NCBI RefSeq assembly: GCF_017854565.1
Contig: NZ_JAFMHJ010000009.1
Location: 1-64,000 of the forward strand
Direction: 5' to 3'
Source: Yoonia sp.
GTDB taxonomy: Bacteria > Pseudomonadota > Alphaproteobacteria > Rhodobacterales > Rhodobacteraceae
DNA length: 64,000 nt
Of this stretch, positions 26,094 to 35,056 are shown one piece after another (positions within the stretch are counted from its first letter, which is position 1; the number at the start of each line of letters is the position of its first letter). The notes beneath the pieces were generated by a model that saw only the letters and a list, made by a program, of their open reading frames with translations, was not told the DNA's origin and did no database searches. The translations under genes and the position numbers were made by a program.

Positions 26094-26435
26094 TCACCAC
26101 GTCTCTTTCACCCACTTGCGCGGCAATCCTGCCACCGACAGCACCATAATCGGTGCCCAGATCATCGCCGCTATCAGGCCCAGCCTGCCAAAGAATACCA
26201 CATTTGCCGCCAGTCCCGGCTCCATGATTTGTGCCACGCTCAACCCCTGCCACAGATACAGGCAGAAAAAGAACAGCCCGCTGATCGCAAACAGCAAAAC
26301 CGTCGATAAAAACGCATTCAGCAACAACGGCTTCACCCCTTCGGGCAACATCCACCCCAACAGACGCGGCACCGAAAATGCGATCCCCGCCAGCACCAGC
26401 GCAGGCAGAAACAATGTGTCCGACAAGACGCCCAA
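26094..26435 (-). CDS. small membrane protein of the AAA operon
   Basis: The 113-residue protein has three hydrophobic segments (TLFLPALVLAGIAFSVPRLL, LNAFLSTVLLFAISGLFFFC, FFGRLGLIAAMIWAPIMVLS). I set the start at TTG 26435, because the frame upstream overlaps the AAA gene and GAAAGGG lies ahead of this TTG. The start is less sure than the gene itself. It begins four bases after the AAA ATPase stop. No known family is recognised. Confidence 0.72.
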   Translation of the reverse strand: MGVLSDTLFLPALVLAGIAFSVPRLLGWMLPEGVKPLLLNAFLSTVLLFAISGLFFFCLYLWQGLSVAQIMEPGLAANVVFFGRLGLIAAMIWAPIMVLSVAGLPRKWVKETW

Positions 26436-26439
26436 TAGA

Positions 26440-28383
26440 CTACCCTTTCTCCGCCAGATACCGACGCTTCGCCTCTTCCTGACGGCCAAAATCACGGACC
26501 ATCGTATCAATCGCCACCTCGTCCGACTTGTCGGCATAGCGGAATTCACTGTCGGCGTAGCGGTTGATTTCCTGAATCACCATGTCCACCGTGATTGGCT
26601 GCCGCAGGTCCTCGATCATTGCTTTTTTGGTGTCATAATCCTTGAACATGAACAGATCAGGGTCTTCCATCCATTCATCGGGCAGTTCAAAATCCATTGC
26701 CCGGACCTTGACGGCATCGGTGATATTCTTGATCGCGCGGCCCGTGAACCGCTCATCCGCCTCCTGAATCGCCTTCAGGTAGGTGCCCATTTTGGCAATC
26801 GTGTCCAGCGCACCTATCTGTGACGAAACCCGGTCATAGACGTTCAGAAGCCCCGGTTCGTGCGGGCGGGCGTGCCCGGCAAAGCTGGCCGCGACCGCCT
26901 TTTTGATCTCTTGCGCGCGGAACAGATCATGATCGCCCACCGGGATCGCATGGTTCTTGCCCATCAGCAGATGCAGGATGTCGATATAATCGTCCCGCGT
27001 CTGCGGGCCATCGACCAGAAACCGGGCGCCCGCGCGTTGGCGCAGCGCATCATCGACATTCTCGGGGTAATTGGAAAACATCCCAAACGTGCAATTTCCG
27101 CGCACCACGGTGTTCGCCCCGGCAAAGCTTTCCATCAGCACCGCCGTGATCTCCAGTTGCCCAGCCGAAGATTGCCGGTCCCCCCGCTTGCCTGCCAGTT
27201 GGTCAATATCGTCAATCGTGCCAAAGCCGATCACCTGCGGATCAAGCACATTGTTGATGAACGCCTTCGCGTTTTGCCCCGACTTGCCCTGATAACTATC
27301 TATACTATCGGTGCTCAGGTTCTGATAGCGAAACGGATAGCCCGCCACCTGGCAATAGTCATTCACCAAGCCCGCCATCATCTGAATAAGGGTCGTCTTG
27401 CCGGTGCCCGGCTTGCCATCGCCCATGAACGTAAAGATAAAGCCGCCCAATTCCGCGAACGGGTTCAGCCGCCGGTCAAAATCATAGGCCATCACCATCT
27501 TGGCCAGCTTCATCGCCTGATACTTGGCGATGTGGTTGCCCACGACCTCATGCGGCTTCTTGAAGGTCATCGTCAGGGTCGATCCCTTGGCCTTGCGCGC
27601 CGGAGTGAACCCCTGCACCACGAAATCATCGGCCTCGACCCGCCAGCTTGCCTGCAAGAACGGCGCCAATCGACCTGCCGTCGTGGCGCGTGCGGCAACC
27701 TTTTCCATCAACTGTTCGCAATAGGCCAGCAGGGTCGCTATCAGCGTGGCTTCGTCGGTGGCGAACTGACCCAGCTTTTGGTCCAACTCCCAAAGCGCGC
27801 CATGCAGGGCGAGTGCGGCGTTATCGGTCAGCACCTCATCGACGCTGCCAACCTCGACACTCTGCTCGCCCGCGCGTGATGCCAGCAGCGATGCCGTGGC
27901 ATTGGCAAATGTGTATAGCACCACCAAAGATTGCGCCGCCAACAGCTCGGTAAACGCGTCGCCCTGCGCAGGCGGCAACCGCCCCTCAAGATTGGCGCGC
28001 TTCAGCTCGACCAACGCGGTCTGCTCGGCATAGGCATCCCCAATCGCCAGCGCGATCGACAGCGCCCGGCGCAGCGCATGGGCACAAGCCGCCTGCGCGG
28101 GTGACGTCAGCGGATCATCGTCATCGGTTTCGGCGATCCGGTCCAGCAACCGCACCCCTTCGGCACGCGCCGTCGACCGTGTGACAAGCCCCGGCGTGGT
28201 GGACCGAAACCTGCGGCGGCCCATCGCGGCAACATCTGGCGACCGTTCCGGCACCTCAAGCGATAATCGGGCCTGCGCCAGCCGCGGGGTATGATCGACC
28301 GCCATCAGCATTTCCGCCACTGCGGCGTAATGCTTGCGAATATCAACCTCGCGCAGTTCCATCTGGTCACTTGTCTGGCTCAT
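26440..28383 (-). CDS. AAA-family ATPase, core of an uncharacterised operon
   Basis: The 647-residue protein has a helical N-terminal region of about 300 residues and one AAA domain: Walker A GKPGTGKTT (323-331), Walker B GFGTIDDID (386-394), a sensor-1-like FGMFSNYPEN (434-442) and an arginine-finger-like DDALRQRAGARF (444-455). The C-terminal part (about 470-640) is helical. No nuclease, protease or membrane segment is seen. AAA proteins usually remodel protein complexes. Its neighbours (coiled-coil protein upstream, three membrane proteins and DUF6638 downstream) suggest a membrane-linked machine, but this is an inference. Confidence 0.85.
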   Translation of the reverse strand: MSQTSDQMELREVDIRKHYAAVAEMLMAVDHTPRLAQARLSLEVPERSPDVAAMGRRRFRSTTPGLVTRSTARAEGVRLLDRIAETDDDDPLTSPAQAACAHALRRALSIALAIGDAYAEQTALVELKRANLEGRLPPAQGDAFTELLAAQSLVVLYTFANATASLLASRAGEQSVEVGSVDEVLTDNAALALHGALWELDQKLGQFATDEATLIATLLAYCEQLMEKVAARATTAGRLAPFLQASWRVEADDFVVQGFTPARKAKGSTLTMTFKKPHEVVGNHIAKYQAMKLAKMVMAYDFDRRLNPFAELGGFIFTFMGDGKPGTGKTTLIQMMAGLVNDYCQVAGYPFRYQNLSTDSIDSYQGKSGQNAKAFINNVLDPQVIGFGTIDDIDQLAGKRGDRQSSAGQLEITAVLMESFAGANTVVRGNCTFGMFSNYPENVDDALRQRAGARFLVDGPQTRDDYIDILHLLMGKNHAIPVGDHDLFRAQEIKKAVAASFAGHARPHEPGLLNVYDRVSSQIGALDTIAKMGTYLKAIQEADERFTGRAIKNITDAVKVRAMDFELPDEWMEDPDLFMFKDYDTKKAMIEDLRQPITVDMVIQEINRYADSEFRYADKSDEVAIDTMVRDFGRQEEAKRRYLAEKG

Positions 28384-28414
28384 GCCGTCTCCTTGCCGTA
28401 GGGTTCACCCCAAC

Positions 28415-29536
28415 TTATCTGTAACTCAACACCCGCCCGCCCGCGCTGACCACAAACTTGCGGACATCGCCAAAGCCGGCTGGGTTACGCTCTGCCAGCG
28501 CCTGATAGGGGCGCTGCGGCATGATCAACGATCGTTCCATGCGCGTCGCGCCGCTATCGGCCCCGCTACCCGCAAATGGATCAAGCGCAAATATCTGCCG
28601 CTCGACCGTGCCGAACCAGCCCGATTTCACCGTTTCAACCCGTTCTGACACCAGCTCTTCTTCGGTCCAGACCAGCGCCCAATCCTCGCCCGAGGGGGCC
28701 CGTGCCGCCTCCAGCACCTCGCGCAGCGGACCCGACTGCAGCGTGAACGCGCTCGAATACATCGGCCCGATGTGGAACCGCCGCAGCCGCACCGGATGCA
28801 GATCGTCGAAATCTTGATCAAACCCCTTGGCAATCGTCAGCAACTTCAGATGTGCCACCGATTGCGCCATCAGATGCGCCTGCACCTCGGGCCAGCGGCG
28901 TTCATCTTTGGGCAGACCTGTGCGGCCCGTATCCTCGACGTCCATCAAATAGATCGTCGGCAGGTTCACCTGACTGTCATAGACCGCCCAATGCAGCAGA
29001 AACCGGCGCCGGGTTCCCTCTGTGCCCAGCCATACCGCCTGCGGGTCATTGCGCGCCCAAAACTGATCACCGCGCTGCAGCTCTTGATAATATAGCCGCT
29101 GCGACAGCGCGTATTGCAGCTTTGTCGGGATCGCCTGTTCGCTCAGGATCACGCGGACCATCTGATCCTTAAGCGCCTCTGACGATGGCAGCGTCACCAA
29201 ATGCCGCTCTGCCTGAAGCGCATCATTGGCCATCTCCAACAGCTCCTGATAGACAGGAAAGCCGCTTTCGACGCGGTCAAACGTCAACTGCCCCGCATGG
29301 GCAAACCGCCCGGCGAAATGGTACTTGTGCGCCAGCGCGGTAAAGGTCCAGTTGAGGCTCGTCAGATATCGGGCCAAAACCGCAATATCCTGCCGCGAAA
29401 ACCGGCCCTCCGCCTCCATCGTCGCGGCCACCTTGGTCAGGTAGCCGGTGATCTTGGCGAACTTGCCGAAATACCGGCGCGTCACGCGGGTATCTTCCAG
29501 CTTCATGTGGTCTGCGGAAAGGTTCGTCTGGGTCAT
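28415..29536 (-). CDS. conserved protein of unknown function in the AAA operon
   Basis: The 373-residue protein starts MTQTNLSADHMKLEDTRVTR (a later Met at residue 11 is possible). The first half is helical (RRYFGKFAKITGYLTKVAAT, ALAHKYHFAGRFAHAGQLTF). The second half contains LLHWAVYDSQVNLPTIYLMD and a conserved-looking C-terminus (KFVVSAGGRVLSYR). No motif of an enzyme class is visible, nor a signal peptide. It lies 31 bases before the AAA gene and 96 bases after the coiled-coil gene. I do not recognise the family. Confidence 0.75.
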   Translation of the reverse strand: MTQTNLSADHMKLEDTRVTRRYFGKFAKITGYLTKVAATMEAEGRFSRQDIAVLARYLTSLNWTFTALAHKYHFAGRFAHAGQLTFDRVESGFPVYQELLEMANDALQAERHLVTLPSSEALKDQMVRVILSEQAIPTKLQYALSQRLYYQELQRGDQFWARNDPQAVWLGTEGTRRRFLLHWAVYDSQVNLPTIYLMDVEDTGRTGLPKDERRWPEVQAHLMAQSVAHLKLLTIAKGFDQDFDDLHPVRLRRFHIGPMYSSAFTLQSGPLREVLEAARAPSGEDWALVWTEEELVSERVETVKSGWFGTVERQIFALDPFAGSGADSGATRMERSLIMPQRPYQALAERNPAGFGDVRKFVVSAGGRVLSYR

Positions 29537-29561
29537 ATCAGTCCAAGCAAAGCACAACGCA

Positions 29562-29582
29562 GTCCCGGACCTGATCCGGGAC
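29562..29582. repeat. palindromic repeat inside the AAA operon
   Basis: GTCCCGGA-CCTGA-TCCGGGAC is a perfect inverted repeat with eight-base arms, between the coiled-coil gene and the next gene. The same core occurs at 23695-23713. It could stabilise or attenuate the operon mRNA. Confidence 0.65.
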
Positions 29583-29632
29583 CTCGGGTCATCATCAATG
29601 GTCCCGGGTCACACCCAAGACCTGCGCACACG

Positions 29633-30715
29633 TCAGGATTCCGCCCCATACTGATTGCTGTCATGCTTCTCCACGATCTTTGCGAACCGCCGAATAAACC
29701 GCTCGTCCGCCTTCGCCTTCTGCTCCAGCACTTCGCGGGCAAAAACCATATGATCCCCATGCGCTTCCAGCATATCGGCCATCCGTGCGTTTGTGGCGGC
29801 ACCAATGGCGGCCATCGCAGTCTGCGCCTCCTGGTCGGTCTTCACGCCGATTTCGTTGATCTTATGCGCCACGTCTTGCTGTTGCGCGGTCTTCAGCGAC
29901 TTGGACAGCGCATCGTACAACACAACACGCTGCTTGGTGTCGGTCTGCAATTTGTTGATCAGCACCATCTGCGTCGCTGCCTGATTTTGCAGCGAATCCG
30001 TCCAGGTTTTCCCCTTCTCGATATACCGCTCCAGCGTCTGTGATTTCGCCAAATGCACCTGCTCGCCTTGCACCATCTCATTGTACGTGCTGTTCAGCGC
30101 GGCCAATTCCGTCTCAAGCTTGGTGCGCGCCGCCGCATCCTGCTCAACCGCGATTTTACCCTCAAGCGTGATCATCGACGGGTCCAGCGCCAAAATATCC
30201 GCGCGCAGCGTCTCAAGAGTGCCCACCGCCAATTCCCGCTCTTCCAACGTCGCGGTCAGGTTCTGTTCGACACGCACCTTCTGCTCGTTCAGCACAGCCA
30301 ATTGGCCTTCCAACAGCTTCAGGATCACATCCGATTTGCTGATCAAATCCTGCAACTTGTCATCGACCGATGCGGTGCGGATACGTTCCTGCCGCATGCT
30401 GTCCGCCTTGGCCTTGCTGAAAAAGCCGATCACGCTTTCCATGCCGGTCTTCGACCGCATCTCATCGAAATCCTTGGAAAACGCGGTCGTCACATCGTCC
30501 AGCCCCATAATCAGTTCGGCGATATTGGCGTTCATCAGCTCGGTATGGGCATGCACGTCCTCAAGGCTGGCATTTTCGATATCCACCGAAATATCCGTAC
30601 CTTCGGCCATTTTATTGCGTGCCGCTTCGATCCGACTGGTCATTTCAGAAATTTTGCTTTGCGCCTGGGCCACCTGGGCCTGTGATTCCTGAATCTGGGT
30701 GTCGAAACTGGCCAT
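29633..30715 (-). CDS. long coiled-coil protein, first gene of the AAA operon
   Basis: The 360-residue protein is almost wholly helical and heptad-rich (QESQAQVAQAQSKISEMTSR, VLNEQKVRVEQNLTATLEER, RTKLETELAALNSTYNEMVQ). It has no cysteine, signal peptide or membrane segment. The helix pattern around 130-300 is loosely reminiscent of TelA-type toxic-anion-resistance proteins, but I see no diagnostic motif, so this is only a hint. It is cytoplasmic by sequence. It presumably acts as a scaffold or substrate for the AAA ATPase encoded downstream (inference). Confidence 0.75.
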   Translation of the reverse strand: MASFDTQIQESQAQVAQAQSKISEMTSRIEAARNKMAEGTDISVDIENASLEDVHAHTELMNANIAELIMGLDDVTTAFSKDFDEMRSKTGMESVIGFFSKAKADSMRQERIRTASVDDKLQDLISKSDVILKLLEGQLAVLNEQKVRVEQNLTATLEERELAVGTLETLRADILALDPSMITLEGKIAVEQDAAARTKLETELAALNSTYNEMVQGEQVHLAKSQTLERYIEKGKTWTDSLQNQAATQMVLINKLQTDTKQRVVLYDALSKSLKTAQQQDVAHKINEIGVKTDQEAQTAMAAIGAATNARMADMLEAHGDHMVFAREVLEQKAKADERFIRRFAKIVEKHDSNQYGAES

Positions 30716-30847
30716 CTAGTATCCCTTTTTTATCGCGTGTTACCGGAGACCTATGGACGGTGGCCGCCAATTTCAAATCCAAGGCGCAAAAATACACGCC
30801 CTGTTCCGACGCAATTATTACCCAACCACCGACCGAATGTAAGCCGC

Positions 30848-31639
30848 TTATGCCGCGTCGAATTGCGGTGGCCGATCATTCGCTTCGGCCTCGGCACCCA
30901 GCAAATCCTCGGGCGATATGATCTTGGGCGGCAACTCAATCCCGCGCTCATAGTTCTCTGGGTCCACCCGCCGCGATTCCTCGGGGGATCGGATGAAAAC
31001 CTGCATCGGCACGTCGATCTGATCGAACAGATGGATAATGTCCTGATTGAACATCCGAATACAGCCCGCCGACCCGGAATTTCCGATTGATTCCAAATCG
31101 TTCGTGCCATGTATCCGGTAATATGTGTCGCGGTTGCCGCGGTACAGATACAGCGCCCGCGCGCCCAGCGGGCTGCGCAGACCGCCCGGAATACCCCCGC
31201 GGAATGCCTCGTAGACCTCAGGCTCGGTGCGCAGCATGTTCTGCGTCGGCGTCCAGCCCGGCCAATGCCGTTTCATCTTGATTGTCGCCATGCCGCGAAT
31301 GGATTTACCCGCGCGCGCCACACCCACCGGATAGCGCGTCGTCGTGCCATCTGCGCGCACGTGATACAGAAATTTCGCATAAGGGTCGATGTCGATCGTA
31401 TTGGGGCCAGATTCCCCATTATAAATCCCCGACATCCGCCGGTTAACGCCCCGCAAATACCGCAAAGGAATACCGGGCAGCACATAACCGTCATCCTCAA
31501 TCGGGCCATAACCGTCGAGAAACGGGTCCGGCTCGGGAATAAGAGGCGCGGTCACGGGGACCTGTTGCGCACAGGCCGCGACGCTTGCCATCATCATCGC
31601 CCCAAAGGACCGGCGTGTCAGATTCTTCATTGGTTGCAT
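30848..31639 (-). CDS. L,D-transpeptidase (YkuD), probable lipoprotein
   Basis: The 263-residue protein starts MQPMKNLTRRSFGAMM, with AAGG seven bases upstream. A Tat-like RR and a lipobox VAAC (Cys23) suggest export and lipid anchoring. The YkuD domain carries HGTNDLESIGNSGSAGCIRM with His177 and catalytic Cys193. It makes L,D-cross-links or attaches proteins to peptidoglycan in the periplasm. It lies alone between the AAA operon and the creatinase gene, all on the minus strand. Confidence 0.92.
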   Translation of the reverse strand: MQPMKNLTRRSFGAMMMASVAACAQQVPVTAPLIPEPDPFLDGYGPIEDDGYVLPGIPLRYLRGVNRRMSGIYNGESGPNTIDIDPYAKFLYHVRADGTTTRYPVGVARAGKSIRGMATIKMKRHWPGWTPTQNMLRTEPEVYEAFRGGIPGGLRSPLGARALYLYRGNRDTYYRIHGTNDLESIGNSGSAGCIRMFNQDIIHLFDQIDVPMQVFIRSPEESRRVDPENYERGIELPPKIISPEDLLGAEAEANDRPPQFDAA

Positions 31640-31820
31640 TATCAGACCTTGTATTTCATCGCCCCCTCTTAACACCCATGTCAGAAAGGGCAAATCACCG
31701 CACCGGCAACTTTCCGCGAGCGCACCGGGAGGCTGGGCCAATGCGCCTGCCGGGCGGTCCATCCTGAACCGCCCGACCGCGCCGTTGGGGGCATGCGGCC
31801 CCTTCTTTGGCGGCTGCTCC

Positions 31821-33026
31821 CTATCCGACCACGTTGAACGCAGGGCCATAGGGATAGCCCGTAATATCCTCATTGCCATCGTCGGTGATAAACAGAATGT
31901 CATGTTCGCGGTAACCACCGGCACCCGGCGCCCCATCGGGGATGGTCAGCATCGGCTCCATTGAAATCACCATGCCGGGTTCCAGCACCGTATCAATATC
32001 CTCGCGCAACTCCAGCCCGGCTTCGCGGCCATAGTAATGCGACAGCACGCCGAACGAATGACCATACCCGAACGTGCGGTACTGCAACAAATCCCGCGCC
32101 TCTAGGAAATCATTGATCTGCGCGGTCACATCCGAACACTTCGCCCCCGGCACCAACAGCGACATGCCGTATTCATGCGCGGCCACATTCGCCTCCCAAA
32201 TTGCCAAACTCGCCGCATCGACCTCGCCGACAAACAGCGTCCGCTCAAGCGCGGTATAGTAGCCGCTGATCATCGGAAACGTGTTCAACGACAAGATATC
32301 GCCACGCATCAACGCACGCGATGTCACCGGATTATGTGCGCCATCGGTATTGATCCCCGACTGGAACCAGACCCAGGTATCGCGGTATTCCGCATCAGGA
32401 AAGCGGCGGGCAATTTCCAGCTCCATCGCATCCCGTCCCGCCATGGCAACATCAATCTCGCGGACGCCGGGCTTAATGCTATCACGAATAGCATAGCCGC
32501 CAACGTCAGCGACAGCCGCACCTGCGCGGATCAAATCCAACTCGGCGGGCGACTTATGCATCCGCTGGGTCATGGTCAGGGCCGCAATATCCACCAACCG
32601 GGCCGGTTGCAGATCGTCGCGCAGCGCCATGCGCACAGCGACCGTCATGTGATCGGCTTCATACCCGATCACCTTGCCCAACCCCGTAACCGACCGGATC
32701 GCGCGCCAGTAATTGCCACGCTGCCAATCGGTATAGGTGATGTTATCGCCATACGACCGGCGCCACGGCTGGCCTGCATCAATACCTGCACTGATCGTGA
32801 CACATTCGGTCGCCGTCACGACCAACCCATACTGGCGGCCAAAGCTGCAATACAGAAACCCCGAATAATAAGCGACATTGTGCATCGACGTGAAAACAGC
32901 CGCCTCCACACCTTTGCTGGCCATAATCGCCCGTAGCCCCGCAAGACGCGCGGCATACTCGGCTGCGGCAAACGGCAGCACTTCAGCACCCTGATGGAAA
33001 CGATAAAATTGTGGACGTTCAGTCAT
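31821..33026 (-). CDS. creatinase (creatine amidinohydrolase), M24 fold
   Basis: The 401-residue enzyme hydrolyses creatine to sarcosine and urea. It matches the creatinase family along its length: MHNVAYYSGFLYCSFGRQYG, SAGIDAGQPWRRSYGDNITY, WFQSGINTDGAHNPVTSRA with the catalytic His, RTFGYGHSFGVLSHYYGREA and GAGGYREHDILFITD. Metal ligands of M24 peptidases are replaced, as usual in creatinases. The start at 33026 has GAGGG upstream. No sarcosine oxidase or creatinine amidohydrolase gene is adjacent. Confidence 0.9.
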   Translation of the reverse strand: MTERPQFYRFHQGAEVLPFAAAEYAARLAGLRAIMASKGVEAAVFTSMHNVAYYSGFLYCSFGRQYGLVVTATECVTISAGIDAGQPWRRSYGDNITYTDWQRGNYWRAIRSVTGLGKVIGYEADHMTVAVRMALRDDLQPARLVDIAALTMTQRMHKSPAELDLIRAGAAVADVGGYAIRDSIKPGVREIDVAMAGRDAMELEIARRFPDAEYRDTWVWFQSGINTDGAHNPVTSRALMRGDILSLNTFPMISGYYTALERTLFVGEVDAASLAIWEANVAAHEYGMSLLVPGAKCSDVTAQINDFLEARDLLQYRTFGYGHSFGVLSHYYGREAGLELREDIDTVLEPGMVISMEPMLTIPDGAPGAGGYREHDILFITDDGNEDITGYPYGPAFNVVG

Positions 33027-33123
33027 GTCAGACCCTCGCAAAAAGGTCCCGGCGTTCAGGACAGATATATGAGAATCGCAACGACGCCATCGCTACCTCG
33101 GGCAGGCTAACGGTTGCGCCGTA

Positions 33124-34026
33124 TCAGATCAATACGGCAGGCATGGACAACCCGCGCAAAGCCTCTGCGGCAGCCATCGCCTTCTTGCCTTGGCGCTGCA
33201 CAAGGGTCACTTCGACAGCGCCCTGCCCGCAGGCAATCGTAAAGCCCTCCAATACCTGCCCCGGCACCCCCGCGCCCACGGCCACACGCGACCCAAGCAA
33301 CTTTACCCGCTCGCCAGCCACATCGCACCACGCTCCCGGAAACGGCGAAAGCCCCCTGATCAAACGGTCCACCTGCACCGCTGGCCGGGACCAATCCACG
33401 CGGGCTTCGGCCTTGTCGATCTTGGCGGCATAGGTCACGCCCGCCTCGGGCTGCACCACGGGCTGCAACTGCGGCAACCCGGTCAGGGCCTGCACCACCA
33501 ACCGCGCGCCCAGCGCTGACAGCCGGTCATGCAATGCGCCGGTCGTTTCCTCGGCCTCGATATCCAGCGCCGCGCGCAGCAAGACGGGACCCGTGTCCAA
33601 CCCCGCCTCCATCTGCATGATGCAAACGCCGGTCTGGGCATCCCCCGCGATAATCGCACGATGGATCGGTGCCGCGCCCCGCCAGCGGGGCAGCAACGAC
33701 GCATGAATGTTCAGACAGCCAAATCTGGGCGCATCCAAAACCCGCTGCGGCAAGATCAACCCATAGGCCACCACGACAGCCACATCCGCCTGCAACGCGG
33801 CAAATTCGGCCTGCACCTCTGCATGCTTCAAGGAAACCGGACAGCGCACCGGCAGAGCCAGCGCTTGCGCGCGCAACTGCACAGGTGACGGGCGGTCTTT
33901 CTTGCCACGGCCCGCAGGGCGCGGCGGCTGGCAATAAACGGCGGCGATCTCGTGCCCGGCAGCCACAAGCGCATCCAGAACAGGCACCGAAAACGCAGGC
34001 GTCCCCATAAAAACAACGCGCATCAT
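33124..34026 (-). CDS. fmt: methionyl-tRNA formyltransferase
   Basis: The 300-residue enzyme formylates initiator Met-tRNA. N-terminal hydrolase domain: [27 protein letters not shown], and the active site [20 protein letters not shown] with Asn106 and His108, plus Asp144 in [12 protein letters not shown]. The C-terminal OB-like domain runs from about 205. It lies downstream of three deformylase genes on the same strand, the usual def-fmt arrangement. Confidence 0.96.
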   Translation of the reverse strand: MMRVVFMGTPAFSVPVLDALVAAGHEIAAVYCQPPRPAGRGKKDRPSPVQLRAQALALPVRCPVSLKHAEVQAEFAALQADVAVVVAYGLILPQRVLDAPRFGCLNIHASLLPRWRGAAPIHRAIIAGDAQTGVCIMQMEAGLDTGPVLLRAALDIEAEETTGALHDRLSALGARLVVQALTGLPQLQPVVQPEAGVTYAAKIDKAEARVDWSRPAVQVDRLIRGLSPFPGAWCDVAGERVKLLGSRVAVGAGVPGQVLEGFTIACGQGAVEVTLVQRQGKKAMAAAEALRGLSMPAVLI

Positions 34027-34032
34027 CTACCC

Positions 34033-34091
34033 CTTCTTATGTCCCAAAATACTCTCACGCGAAGCGCATCAAATTTCTGGAAATTTGATCC
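34033..34091. repeat. dispersed repeat copy 3 with ATCAAATTTC palindrome
   Basis: TTCTTATGTCCCAAAATACT is followed by a perfect inverted repeat with arms ATCAAATTTC and GAAATTTGAT. It fills the space between the degenerate deformylase gene and fmt. The same composite occurs at 55141-55194. A shorter relative is at 39178. Confidence 0.75.
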
Positions 34092-34094
34092 CCT

Positions 34095-34595
34095 TCAGCC
34101 ACGGCGCAGCTTGCGCGCCTTCTTGATCAACATATCGCGCTTCACCCGGCCCAAATGATCAAAGAACATCCGCCCGGCCAAATGATCAATCTGATGTTGC
34201 ACCGACGTCGCCCAAAGACCAACGAAATCCTTGCGGTCCCATTGCCCCTGCGCATTCATGAACCGAACGGTCACCGCACGCGGACGGCTGACCTTGGCCC
34301 AGACCCCCGGCAAATTCGGTGACCCTTCGTCATGCACCCGGTATTCCACGCTGGCATGCAGCACCTCGGGATTGGCCATACGCACCGCCTGACCGCGCGC
34401 GTCCGACGCATCGACCACGGCCAGCGCCAGCCCAATCCCCAACTGCGGGGCGGCCAGACCAACGCCGGGCATCGTATCCATCGCCCGGATCATCTCATCC
34501 CAAATCGCGCGCACCTCATCGGTCACTTCGGCCACAGATGCGGCTACAGTCCGCAGCGCGGCATCGGGCCACATCACATAAGGCCTATGGATCAT
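34095..34595 (-). CDS. degenerate peptide deformylase paralogue, probably inactive
   Basis: The 166-residue protein keeps the fold and motif 1 (GVGLAAPQLGIG, 45-54) but has lost catalytic residues. Motif 2, normally EGCLS, reads EGSPN (the metal-ligand Cys is Ser92). Motif 3, normally HEIDH, reads HQIDH (134-138), so the catalytic Glu is Gln. It would not be expected to deformylate. It is translated in overlap with the active paralogue (four bases) and precedes fmt, so it is kept in the operon. A regulatory or binding role is possible. Confidence 0.88.
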   Translation of the reverse strand: MIHRPYVMWPDAALRTVAASVAEVTDEVRAIWDEMIRAMDTMPGVGLAAPQLGIGLALAVVDASDARGQAVRMANPEVLHASVEYRVHDEGSPNLPGVWAKVSRPRAVTVRFMNAQGQWDRKDFVGLWATSVQHQIDHLAGRMFFDHLGRVKRDMLIKKARKLRRG

Positions 34596-35053
34596 ATCTC
34601 GGTCCCACTATCGGTGATCAGCACACCATTCAAATGATCCAGCTCGTGACAGACGCAAACGGCACTGATGCCGTCAAACCGGGCGGTCTGCCCAATGCCT
34701 GCGGGGCTGGTCCAGCCTAAATCCACCCAAACCGGGCGCAGCACGTTGAACGTCCGGTCCGGAATCGACAAACAGCCCTCGGGACCCTGCCGCAGCACGG
34801 AGGCCGCCGCAATAATTTCGGGATTAACAAAGGCAACCGGATGCGGTGCGGCATCTTTCCACGTCGTGTCGATCACGAAAACCCGCTGTGAAACGCCCAC
34901 CTGCGGGGCCGCCAACCCGCGCCCCTTGGCCGCATACATCGTCGCGAACAGATCAGCGATCAGTGCCGTCAGGCTTGCGTCGAACTGCACCACCGGCGCG
35001 GCAGCTTCACGCAGCACCGGATCACCATCCAACCGCAAATGCTGCACCGCCAA
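34592..35053 (-). CDS. peptide deformylase, second copy
   Basis: The 153-residue enzyme carries all deformylase motifs: GRGLAAPQVGVS (45-54), EGCLSIPD with metal ligand Cys94, and CHELDH with His136, Glu137 and His140. It removes the formyl group from nascent proteins, using iron or zinc. It is slightly shorter than the canonical copy next to it, lacking the long C-terminal helix. It starts three bases after the first copy. Confidence 0.93.
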   Translation of the reverse strand: MAVQHLRLDGDPVLREAAAPVVQFDASLTALIADLFATMYAAKGRGLAAPQVGVSQRVFVIDTTWKDAAPHPVAFVNPEIIAAASVLRQGPEGCLSIPDRTFNVLRPVWVDLGWTSPAGIGQTARFDGISAVCVCHELDHLNGVLITDSGTEI

Positions 35054-35056
35054 CGG

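Noticed and set aside
29633-30715. Naming the coiled-coil protein TelA (toxic anion resistance)
   Set aside because: Only the overall helix pattern is similar; no diagnostic TelA motif is visible, so I left it unnamed.
23758-30715. Reading the AAA operon as a phage defence system
   Set aside because: No nuclease, toxin, nucleotide cyclase or sensor domain is visible, no mobile genes flank it, and DUF6638 and DUF1523 appear to be core genes in Rhodobacterales.
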